Of a stretch of 5,882 bases of DNA, positions 1 to 5,882 are shown one piece after another (within the stretch, counting starts at the first letter, position 1; each line of letters starts with the position of its first letter). The DNA comes from an uncultured candidate division Zixibacteria bacterium (lineage in GTDB: Bacteria > Zixibacteria > MSB-5A5 > GN15 > FEB-12). Location: assembly GCA_913009765.1 (NCBI GenBank), contig CAJVYT010000286.1, positions 1-5,882 on the forward strand. The letters are read 5' to 3'. The notes under the pieces are model-generated. The model did no database searches. It was not told where the DNA came from and saw only the letters and a list, made by a program, of their open reading frames with translations. Made by a program: the position numbers and the translations under genes.

Positions 1-783
1 ACCGAGGTAACAGCTGTTGATGTCTATGATGTATTATATATTGATACATCAGTTGTTTGTAATGATTCTTTAGAAGTAATAAAATTTTTCTTAACACTTG
101 ATGACCAAGGATTTTTTCACCCATGGGGTTTAAGTATTATTTATGAATATAAGTATTTCTATGATTCTTTGGATATTGAAAGCGGTACTCTACCGGGTGG
201 CTCAGCCTTTGGACTAGATATCCCTGCTCCATCAGAGTATAATGCTATGACATTTATCTTTACTCCTGCATCTACCAATCGTCAGCTTTATACTGACAAT
301 AACTATGAAGTAAGATTTGGTGTTTTTAGCAGTAGTGATACAACAGCAGTAGATTCTGTTATTACTCATAAAAAAAATCCGTCAGAATTATTTTTTCCCT
401 ATCCGAATCCGGCAGTTATTGAAGATATGAGCAGTAAAAAGATAAAATTTTCTTTCAAACTTCCTACAGACTCTACCTATCTTGCCGAGTCAACCAATCC
501 ATCTCAGGTAGATACTATTTTGATTGATATCGGGGCAATAGAAACATTTATGATTGTAGATATATTTAATCTCAATGGAGAACATATTCGCACTATTAAA
601 AAGACTGCAGATAATAAATTTGATGTAAATGATATTTTATTTTCTACTGAATGGGATTTGAAAAACCAAAGTGGTGCCGATGTTTCCTCTGGTGTGTATT
701 TTGCTTACGCTCGTTTGTATGTTGGTGATATTGACGGTACATTATTGGCAGAAGAAAAAACTAAATTAGCGGTTATACGATGA
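1..783 (+). CDS. Exported/surface protein with FlgD-Ig or T9SS-like C-terminal domain (5' partial)
   Basis: The frame is open from base 1 to the TGA at 781-783, with no convincing start inside it, so the gene begins upstream and only its last 260 residues are present. The TTG at 169 has no special standing as a start. The first ~125 residues are beta-rich, polar and not recognised. A 'YPNP' motif at residues 134-137 opens a C-terminal module: a strand rich in V/I/F leading to 'FNLNGEHIRTI' (about 188-199), then 'EWDLKNQSGADVSSGVYF' (about 217-234), and a final K...VIR. This order (YPNP, 'IYN..G..vr.l', 'WD..n..G..v.sGvY', closing K) is that of FlgD-type Ig domains and type IX secretion sorting domains, which end exported proteins in FCB bacteria. 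A surface or secreted product is inferred; a catalytic role cannot be named. Its stop overlaps the next start as ATGA, so the two genes are probably translated together. Confidence 0.8.
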   Translation, partial: TEVTAVDVYDVLYIDTSVVCNDSLEVIKFFLTLDDQGFFHPWGLSIIYEYKYFYDSLDIESGTLPGGSAFGLDIPAPSEYNAMTFIFTPASTNRQLYTDNNYEVRFGVFSSSDTTAVDSVITHKKNPSELFFPYPNPAVIEDMSSKKIKFSFKLPTDSTYLAESTNPSQVDTILIDIGAIETFMIVDIFNLNGEHIRTIKKTADNKFDVNDILFSTEWDLKNQSGADVSSGVYFAYARLYVGDIDGTLLAEEKTKLAVIR

Positions 784-1313
784 CACCAAAAGAGCTGCGG
801 TTGATTCCAAGAATAGGATTATTTGCGGCACTTATTTATATTTTATCAATGGCTACAGCACCGCTTCCAAATGTAAATCTCATTTTTTTCATTGTTTTTA
901 TAGCCGGATTTATGTGGGGTGCTGTTTCGGGGATGTTGGTCGGTGCATTTGGTATGGGTCTTTCAACATTCTTTTCTCCGTTTGGACCTGCAGCGCTTCC
1001 GGTGATGATTGCTCAAATAGTCGGTGCATCACTTTCGGGGTTATTTGGAGCGATCTATTTTTCTTTCTACGGCAATGAAATATCTAAGCTGAAAATCTAT
1101 CTGTGGATTCCGATTTTTTCTATTTTGTGTACGCTCGGGTATTTTATACCTGTGAATATTGTTGACAGCTGGTTGTTCCAGCCTTTTTGGGAACGTTTTT
1201 ATGTCAGTTCGTTTTGGTCATTGATTTCTGTCGGGAGCAATATGCTGTTATTTACACTTTTATTTCCGGCACTTATTTCATTTTGTAAAAAAGAGCAGAG
1301 GGCGTTGTGTTAA
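780..1313 (+). CDS. ECF transporter S component (substrate-specific membrane subunit)
   Basis: This 177-residue, very hydrophobic protein has about six membrane segments (roughly residues 9-27, 33-47, 48-64, 73-95, 105-123 and 141-168). That size and topology are typical of S components, which bind one vitamin or metal complex and dock on a shared ECF module (T protein plus two ATPases) in the inner membrane. Sequence features that fit are 'P.PNVN' after helix 1, the small-residue helix 'GAVSGMLVGAFGMGLSTF' (47-64), and 'SPFGPAALPVMIAQIVGASLSGLFGA' split over the loop and helix 4 (66-91). The ligand cannot be read from the sequence; cobalamin-type or another vitamin is possible given the receptor-like gene that follows. 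No T or ATPase gene is in the window, so it may use a shared module. The start ATG overlaps the previous stop by 4 bp with no strong Shine-Dalgarno sequence, consistent with coupling. A generic small membrane protein is the alternative. Confidence 0.78.
   Translation: MTPKELRLIPRIGLFAALIYILSMATAPLPNVNLIFFIVFIAGFMWGAVSGMLVGAFGMGLSTFFSPFGPAALPVMIAQIVGASLSGLFGAIYFSFYGNEISKLKIYLWIPIFSILCTLGYFIPVNIVDSWLFQPFWERFYVSSFWSLISVGSNMLLFTLLFPALISFCKKEQRALC
1297..1302 (+). promoter_or_regulatory. Ribosome binding site supporting a GTG start
   Basis: AGAGGG lies 4 bases before the GTG at 1307. It supports that codon as the start of the receptor-like gene: the codons after it immediately encode a signal peptide (MLKYLILIL), and no ATG in this frame lies nearby. 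The site sits inside the end of the ECF S gene. Confidence 0.55.
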
Positions 1314-3340
1314 AATATCTGATTCTGATATTATTTTTTATCATAAGTTCAGTATGTGCGGGTGAAATTACTGACTCGACTAAAATTGCTGATTCTACGG
1401 ATACATCTCTGTCGGTAGACTCAATTTTTTCTGATACTTTGTTATTAGATACAATCGGAATTGATGTTGATACTTTAACTGAAGCACAAAAAGCATATCA
1501 ACTGTTTTTAGGCAGACAGGCAAAAAGAAAAGCGGTACAGCCAGAAGAAAAAAAAGAAGTCAAAGTATATCTTTCTTTTTATGATTCACTTGTCACAGCA
1601 TTTTTGAATCCACGCTTAAATTTATCGTCAGAAATAACAAGGTCTTACGCAAAAGATGCCGGAGATTATTTTAGAGGAGACCCATCATATTTTGTCAATG
1701 ATTTGCAGCAAACTCCCTCAAGAAAAACTGTCAGACCATTTGGGTTATCGGGCAATCGTCTTAATGTCGTTTCAAACGGACTTGTTCTTTCACCTTTTGA
1801 ACATATTCCGCAACCTGACGGTCTTATAGATTTTAATGATATTTCAACAGGGCTGGCAAAAGATATATATATTCTTCCCGGAAGTGCAGGGCAATTATTT
1901 GGCGGAACACAGTCAATTGCAACTCTTGTGACAGTTCCCAATCAACCTGATAATTATGAGCCTGAGATTTTACTGCATGTGGATAAAGGTCCTGAAGACT
2001 ATGCCTATACACGAGGAGGGTACACAAAACTTTTTACAGACGGGAAAGAAGTTGACCTTGCCGCAGATTACAGAAATACTTCAGGAGTCAGATCGCATAC
2101 TGATGATAACTCGTATAATTACACCGGTAGAACTTTAATACCGCTTAAGGCATCATATTATCTGACAGCCGCGGGAAGTTCTTATCGTCGAAAAGGCTCT
2201 TATAAAACTTCGCTTGCAGCTAACACCCCATATATTACACGAAACAGAACAGACCGAAACGGTCAGATTGCTATTGAAAAACTCAATGATGCCCAGACAG
2301 TGAAATATCATCTTGGATATGGTTATTTAAAGCAAAATTCAAATATTGATGCTGCGTATATTGGTCGGTTTAATTTCTATGGACATAGTTTTAATTTTGC
2401 CAGAGAATCGGCACTTGGAAACAAATTATTCAAATCAGAAATATCATATTCATATTTAAAGCAGACAGATGGTATTGATCAAGACTCGGAGAAATCTGCC
2501 AATGCATCATTTTCGATGTTTCAAAAAAACGAACTCAGTACGTATGGAATTGCTGTGGGTTCGATGTATAATGAAAAATTTAAATTTCTGCCGTTTACAT
2601 CATTTCTGTATCAGAAATATTCAGATAGATATTTTATGATGTTCTCGGTAGGTTATTCAGAAAAAGCACCATCGATGCATGATATGAATTTAAAACTCCA
2701 AACAGCAGTGCTTGATACGGGTGCTGTTGGCTATGCCGATGTCGGTAATAAATCTCTTTTATCTGAAAAACAGCTTGTGAGTTCCTTGATGTATGAATAT
2801 GGTTCTTTGAAAAACAGTATTCGTTTTACTGTTACAGGAGGACTTATCAATGACGGCATAGATTGGTATCACACTGATACTGTGATTGAGTTAATTTCTT
2901 CAAAATTGTTTAGTCCAAAAAATTCAGATATAAAGTTTGCTGATTTTCAATTAAAGCAAAAACTAGCGGTGAATGATTTTCTCAATCTTTCTTTGGGAGG
3001 AGCTTATCACTATATAGAGTACGATATTACAGACACTCGAGCTTATCAGCCGGACTATCAATTATTTATGGGGGGAGAGCTGCATTATTACTGGAAACAG
3101 AAATGGATGGACTTATATGCTTATGGTGAAACAGTCTATGCCGGAACATACACCGGATATTCCGGTGAAGAATTAGGTGACAACATAGTTGTAAATACCG
3201 GTATGGCATTTAAAATAAAACAATTCAGGTTTTACTATATTTTCCAAAATTCGATTGATTTGCGTATATCTCATCCTGATGCTTTTACTAATTTGGGACA
3301 TTTTTCTTATTACGGTTTTACTTGGAATTTCATAAATTAA
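1307..3340 (+). CDS. TonB-dependent-receptor-like outer-membrane protein
   Basis: This is a 677-residue protein starting at GTG. Residues 1-18 are a signal peptide (K3, a long I/L/F core, then VCA before G19). The C17 context lacks a good lipobox, so signal peptidase I is more likely than lipidation. Residues 20-55 are rich in S, T and D with repeated 'DST'/'DS' units, followed by a charged stretch to about 85. Residues ~124-213 read like a plug domain: 'NDLQQTP', 'FGLSGNRLNVVSNGLVL', 'FNDISTGLAKDIYILPGSAGQLFGG' and 'SIATLVTVPN' match the order of 'd.l...pg', 'vrG....v.vnG', 'ip...ie.i.vlrGp...lyG' and 'g.invvt' in TonB-dependent receptors. The remaining ~460 residues show alternating aromatic beta strands and end in 'YYGFTWNFIN', as a barrel would; this is about the barrel size of BtuB. 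I see no clear TonB box, so energisation is unproven. It overlaps the ECF S gene by 7 bp, suggesting joint micronutrient uptake. A plug-bearing porin is the alternative. Confidence 0.75.
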   Translation: MLKYLILILFFIISSVCAGEITDSTKIADSTDTSLSVDSIFSDTLLLDTIGIDVDTLTEAQKAYQLFLGRQAKRKAVQPEEKKEVKVYLSFYDSLVTAFLNPRLNLSSEITRSYAKDAGDYFRGDPSYFVNDLQQTPSRKTVRPFGLSGNRLNVVSNGLVLSPFEHIPQPDGLIDFNDISTGLAKDIYILPGSAGQLFGGTQSIATLVTVPNQPDNYEPEILLHVDKGPEDYAYTRGGYTKLFTDGKEVDLAADYRNTSGVRSHTDDNSYNYTGRTLIPLKASYYLTAAGSSYRRKGSYKTSLAANTPYITRNRTDRNGQIAIEKLNDAQTVKYHLGYGYLKQNSNIDAAYIGRFNFYGHSFNFARESALGNKLFKSEISYSYLKQTDGIDQDSEKSANASFSMFQKNELSTYGIAVGSMYNEKFKFLPFTSFLYQKYSDRYFMMFSVGYSEKAPSMHDMNLKLQTAVLDTGAVGYADVGNKSLLSEKQLVSSLMYEYGSLKNSIRFTVTGGLINDGIDWYHTDTVIELISSKLFSPKNSDIKFADFQLKQKLAVNDFLNLSLGGAYHYIEYDITDTRAYQPDYQLFMGGELHYYWKQKWMDLYAYGETVYAGTYTGYSGEELGDNIVVNTGMAFKIKQFRFYYIFQNSIDLRISHPDAFTNLGHFSYYGFTWNFIN

Positions 3341-3386
3341 AACGGAAAAATCTAATAACCTATATTGCTTGACTTGAAACAATCGT

Positions 3387-3391
3387 AGGAG
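3387..3391 (+). promoter_or_regulatory. Ribosome binding site of the HD-domain gene
   Basis: AGGAG lies 12 bases before the ATG at 3404, rather long spacing. A closer ATG at 3394 is in another frame and reaches a stop after about 19 codons, so 3404 is the start of the long frame. The gene's own frame is closed by TAG at 3386-3388. The site lies in the 63-bp gap 3341-3403, the largest non-coding stretch before the contig's artefactual end; I see no hairpin terminator in that gap. Confidence 0.55.
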
Positions 3392-3403
3392 TTATGTTTT
3401 ATT

Positions 3404-3964
3404 ATGTCAGACTTACCTATCCAAAGAGAAAAAGCGTATCAGTTAGTTGTTGAAAAAATTGGCGTTAACAATCTGCTCAAACATATTTTAGCAGTAGAAG
3501 CAGGGATGCGTCAAGTTGCAAAACATTTTCAGGAAGATGTTGAATTTTGGGGATTAACCGGACTGCTGCATGATTTGGATTACAACGAAACAAAAAACGA
3601 TGCACAGCATCACACCTATGTAACAGCAGAATGGCTTAAAGAGTACAATCTTCCTGATGATATGCTGCACGCAATTCATGCTCATCCGGGGCATATACCA
3701 TGCCGGACAAAACTTGACTGGGCATTGTATGCTGTTGACCCGACAACCGGTTTTTTGGTTGCATGTGCTTTAATGCATCCTGATAAAAAATTAGCATCGT
3801 TAGATTCTAAATTTTTACTCAAACGGTTCAAAGAAAAACGGTTTGCTGCCGGAGCTACAAGAGAAAATATGGCATCTTGTTCAAATTTAGGGCTTGAATT
3901 AGACCAATTTCTTCTGATGGTTAGAGACGGTATGCTTACAATTTCTGACACACTTGGAATGTAG
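3404..3964 (+). CDS. HD-domain protein, putative phosphohydrolase
   Basis: This 186-residue cytoplasmic protein carries the HD-superfamily metal-binding pattern: H27 (in 'LLKHILAVE'), the H56-D57 doublet in 'GLLHDLDY', and D112 in 'ALYAVDPTTGFLVACAL', giving the usual H...HD...D set. Further histidines at 69-70, 89, 92, 94 and 97 lie between the doublet and D112 and could bind a second metal. The C-terminal half ('KFKEKRFAAGATRENM'-like segment at about 141-156, then 'LGLELDQFLLMVRDGM') resembles small stand-alone HD/HDIG proteins of about 185 residues that are common in bacteria and mostly uncharacterised. HD enzymes usually hydrolyse phosphomonoesters or phosphodiesters of nucleotides; the substrate here is unknown. 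It lacks signal or membrane segments. The UMF1 transporter gene starts 3 bp after its TAG, so the two are probably co-transcribed. The length looks complete and all key residues are present. Confidence 0.85.
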   Translation: MSDLPIQREKAYQLVVEKIGVNNLLKHILAVEAGMRQVAKHFQEDVEFWGLTGLLHDLDYNETKNDAQHHTYVTAEWLKEYNLPDDMLHAIHAHPGHIPCRTKLDWALYAVDPTTGFLVACALMHPDKKLASLDSKFLLKRFKEKRFAAGATRENMASCSNLGLELDQFLLMVRDGMLTISDTLGM

Positions 3965-3967
3965 CGT

Positions 3968-5293
3968 ATGGCTCGGAAATCTCTATTTAAAAAAGATATT
4001 ATCGGCTGGTCGATGTATGATTTTGCCAATACTATCTTTTCTATGAATATTATTTCAAGATATTTAAAGTTATATATAGTAGATGACCTTGGAAAAGATG
4101 ACCGATATTTTGATATCCCTTTTGCATTCTCTATGTTATTAGCGGCTTTACTGCTACCGGCTTTAGGGGCTATTTCAGACCATTCTACCAAAAAAAAGTT
4201 TTTTCTCTTATTATTTACGGCTACTTGTTGTATTTCAATCGGACTTATGGCATTTATCCCATCTTCGATGTTTATAATTCTGATTGTTCTTTTTATTATT
4301 TCTAATTTTTCCTATGAAGCAGGGCAGCCGTTTTATAATTCATTGTTATATTCAGTTGCCGAGGGGCGAGATGCCCGTTTTGTGTCAGGTATCGGGGTTG
4401 CTATGGGGTATGTCGGTTCGGTTATAGGACTTATTATTGTAATGCCGTTTGTAACCGGTTCTGTTTTTAGTTTTGATATTTCATTTATTGATGGCGGCGG
4501 TAGGTCGGCATCGTTTATACCGACTGCTTTTTTATTTGCACTCTTTGCATTGCCTCTTTTTCTAAATGTTAAAGAAAAAGAAGTGAAATACATTAAAAAA
4601 GTCAGTTTGACCGATGGGTATAAAGATGTCTGGGATGGTGTTAAGTCTACAAAGAAATATCCGGGGGTTTTGAGATTTTTGGTTGCTGATTATTTTTTTG
4701 AAGATGCGGTCACTACAGTTATAATAAATATAGGAGTTTTCTGCTCAATTGTTATCGGTCTCAAAGATTCAGACATAGATATGTTTCTTATTATTTCAAC
4801 TATTTCAGCAGTAGCAGGATCTTTTATACTGGGCAAAATAGCTCAACATTACTCGTTGAAAAAGATGCTGCACTATATTATATTAGGCTGGATTATAGCA
4901 TTGCTATGTTTTGTTTTTATTGAGAATCAAATTGTTGTATGGATATTAGGTTCGGTTGTCGGAATTCTGCTTGGCGGGTTGTGGACAACCAGTCGACCGA
5001 TGCTTGGAGAGTTAGTCCCTCATACTGAATTGGGTAAGTTTTTTGGGCTGTTTTCTCTTTCAGGGCGTGCGGCTGCTATTGTCGGACCATTAGTTTGGAC
5101 AACGGTTGTATATCTGTTTAATACAGATCGGTTGCTTGGAGCAAAAACAGCAGAGCTTTTACAACTAAGTGACAGCTCTTTGAGAAGTTTACCTTATAAG
5201 GCAGGAATTATTTCACTAATTTTTATGATGATACTTGGTTTATATATTTTCAGAAAAGTACCTTCACACCCTATGCAGGAGCAGAATGCGTAA
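3968..5293 (+). CDS. MFS transporter, UMF1 / Atg22-like family
   Basis: This 441-residue inner-membrane protein has about 12 hydrophobic segments and a hydrophilic middle loop (about 201-232). Family marks are the N-terminal 'GWSMYDFANT' (13-22), the MFS motif-A-like 'GAISDHSTKKK' (67-77) after helix 2, 'FYNSLLYSVAE' (122-132) followed by 'VSGIGVAMGYVGS' (139-151), 'DYFFEDAVTTV' (241-251), and 'GGLWTTSRPMLGELVP' (336-351) with 'FFGLFSLSGRAAAIVGP' (358-374). Together these are characteristic of bacterial UMF1-family transporters, related to yeast vacuolar Atg22, which exports amino acids. The substrates of the bacterial members are largely unknown, so none is assigned. The length is normal and the protein appears intact. 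The ATG has only a weak GGA 9 bases upstream, consistent with translational coupling to the HD gene. Its last 8 bases overlap the PHP gene. Confidence 0.9.
   Translation: MARKSLFKKDIIGWSMYDFANTIFSMNIISRYLKLYIVDDLGKDDRYFDIPFAFSMLLAALLLPALGAISDHSTKKKFFLLLFTATCCISIGLMAFIPSSMFIILIVLFIISNFSYEAGQPFYNSLLYSVAEGRDARFVSGIGVAMGYVGSVIGLIIVMPFVTGSVFSFDISFIDGGGRSASFIPTAFLFALFALPLFLNVKEKEVKYIKKVSLTDGYKDVWDGVKSTKKYPGVLRFLVADYFFEDAVTTVIINIGVFCSIVIGLKDSDIDMFLIISTISAVAGSFILGKIAQHYSLKKMLHYIILGWIIALLCFVFIENQIVVWILGSVVGILLGGLWTTSRPMLGELVPHTELGKFFGLFSLSGRAAAIVGPLVWTTVVYLFNTDRLLGAKTAELLQLSDSSLRSLPYKAGIISLIFMMILGLYIFRKVPSHPMQEQNA
5277..5281 (+). promoter_or_regulatory. Ribosome binding site that decides the PHP gene start
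   Basis: AGGAG ends 4 bases before the ATG at 5286. This favours 5286 over an in-frame ATG at 5235, which would add 17 residues that do not resemble the PHP family and would overlap the transporter gene by 59 bp instead of 8. Confidence 0.6.
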
Positions 5294-5755
5294 AATCGGT
5301 GATTATTATCAATATAGCGGTGCCGTGCATATTCATACGACTGAATCTGACGGTACTAAAAGAATAGAAGATGTTATCTCTATCGGGCAGGATGCTAAGC
5401 TCGATTTTATGATGTTTACCGACCACATGACGCTCTCAAACCGTGAAAACGGTCATGAGGGACTTTACGGTAAGATGTTAGTTGTTATCGGGTATGAACA
5501 TAACGATGAAGCCGATGAACATCATTATCTTTTATTTGATTCACCAAAGGTCTATCCAACCGAAATGTCAGCATCCGAATATGTTGCCGCCGGTGCTAAG
5601 GACAATGCTTTAGGGATTTTAGCTCACCCCGATGAAATACGGTCGCATTTGGATGAATTCCCGCCATATCCGTGGCGAGACTGGAATGCGGTTGGTTTTA
5701 ACGGTGTTGAATTGTGGAACCAGATGTCGGAGTGGATGGAAAAACTTACAAAATA
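5286..5755 (+). CDS. PHP-domain metal-dependent hydrolase-like protein (3' truncated by contig end)
   Basis: The first 156 residues are present. PHP (polymerase and histidinol phosphatase) motifs appear in order: H15-x-H17 in 'GAVHIHTTESDG', then T45-D46-H47 in 'MMFTDHMTLS', E71 in 'VVIGYEHND', H114 in 'GILAHPDE', and 'GVELWNQM' (140-147). These are the expected ligands for a cluster of up to three metals used in phosphoester hydrolysis. The later part of the domain, including the usual final Asp-x-His ligands, is missing. The apparent stop TAA at 5754-5756 is false: TA is genomic and the last A is the first base of a sequencing adapter. Family members of this type are usually considerably longer, so the intact gene probably continues well beyond this point. 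The start at 5286 gives an 8-bp overlap with the UMF1 transporter gene and has AGGAG just upstream, so both are likely one transcript. The substrate is unknown. No signal peptide is seen. Confidence 0.85.
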
Positions 5756-5821
5756 AGATCGGAAGAGCACACGTCTGAACTCCAGTCACACTGATATATC
5801 TCGTATGCCGTCTTCTGCTTG
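5756..5821. other. Illumina TruSeq index adapter (artefact, not genomic)
   Basis: The 66 bases divide exactly into the TruSeq adapter parts: the common 34-base segment starting AGATCGGAAGAGC and ending CCAGTCAC (5756-5789), an index ACTGAT with two extra bases AT (5790-5797), and the 24-base flow-cell end starting ATCTCGTATGCCG and ending CTGCTTG (5798-5821). From memory the barcode is TruSeq index 25. The match is uninterrupted. It comes from a read that ran through a short insert into the adapter and was not trimmed before assembly. The first A may formally be the A-tail added in library preparation. Confidence 0.98.
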
Positions 5822-5882
5822 AAAAAAAAAAAAAAAAAAATAAAGAAGAAAAAAAAAAGAAAAAAAACAAATACACGAAAAA
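5822..5882. other. A-rich read tail beyond the adapter (artefact)
   Basis: Nineteen A residues directly follow the end of the adapter. The remaining bases to 5882 are still mostly A with scattered G, T and C. This is the usual look of base calls made after the sequenced molecule has ended, with errors increasing, and not a poly-A tail or genomic low-complexity DNA. It should be trimmed with the adapter. Confidence 0.93.

Noticed and set aside
1304..1372. Lipoprotein signal for the receptor-like protein (Cys17)
   Set aside because: The residue before the Cys is Val, not Ala/Gly/Ser as in normal lipoboxes, while V-C-A before G19 suits ordinary signal peptidase cleavage and a barrel protein.
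1666..2138. Several open frames of 60-91 codons on both strands inside the receptor gene
   Set aside because: They lie fully within a long, well-supported coding frame, lack recognisable domains or start signals, and look like by-products of its codon composition.
3369..3398. TTGACT and TATGTT, 18 bases apart, resembling a sigma-70 promoter before the HD gene
   Set aside because: The -10-like box lies after the ribosome binding site, so transcription would begin at about the start codon and exclude that site. A second candidate (TTAAAA at 3337 with TATATT at 3361) is better placed but weak in such AT-rich DNA; neither is reported as a feature.
3682..4191. A 169-codon antisense open frame across the HD and transporter genes
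   Set aside because: Both sense genes have clear family motifs over this stretch. The antisense protein is low in recognisable features and spans the junction between them, so it is a shadow.
5235..5285. Upstream ATG extending the PHP protein by 17 residues
   Set aside because: The extension is translated from the transporter's last codons in another frame, does not resemble the PHP family, and is less well placed than the ATG at 5286 with AGGAG just before it.
5822..5882. Poly-A run considered as a terminator or a low-complexity genomic repeat
   Set aside because: It begins exactly where the full-length adapter ends and has no preceding hairpin, so it is a sequencing run-off tail.

Overview
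This 5,882-base window looks like one short shotgun-assembled contig from an uncultured, AT-rich, diderm (two-membrane) bacterium. All six genes are on the + strand and packed head to tail. They are, in order: the C-terminal part of a probable exported protein with a FlgD-Ig/type IX-sorting-like end domain (1-783); an ECF-type vitamin transporter substrate-binding (S) component (780-1313); a TonB-dependent-receptor-like outer-membrane protein (1307-3340); an HD-domain phosphohydrolase-like protein (3404-3964); an MFS transporter of the UMF1/Atg22-like family (3968-5293); and the N-terminal part of a PHP-domain protein (5286-5755). The outer-membrane receptor together with a 'YPNP ... GVYF ... 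K' C-terminal domain suggests the FCB group in a broad sense (Bacteroidetes/Chlorobi, Fibrobacteres, Cloacimonetes, Marinimicrobia and relatives). I cannot place it more precisely without a search.

Layout: genes 1-3 form a tightly coupled unit with 4-bp and 7-bp overlaps. A 63-bp gap (3341-3403) is the only real intergenic space. Genes 4-6 then follow with a 3-bp gap and an 8-bp overlap. The ECF S component and the receptor overlap, which suggests a two-membrane uptake route: the receptor would bring a scarce micronutrient across the outer membrane and the S component would bind it at the inner membrane. The energising ECF parts (T protein and ATPases) are not in the window. The link between the HD protein, the UMF1 transporter and the PHP protein is positional only.

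The last 127 bases (5756-5882) are not genomic. Bases 5756-5821 match an Illumina TruSeq index adapter from first to last base, and 5822-5882 is the A-rich read tail that follows an adapter. The real sequence ends at 5755. The apparent TAA stop of the PHP gene is made of two genomic bases (TA) plus the first A of the adapter, so the gene is truncated, not short.

I found no RNA genes, CRISPR arrays, insertion sequences, convincing terminators or new defence-type system. The most consequential observations are the adapter artefact and its false stop codon. The most biological one is the coupled ECF-S/receptor pair.
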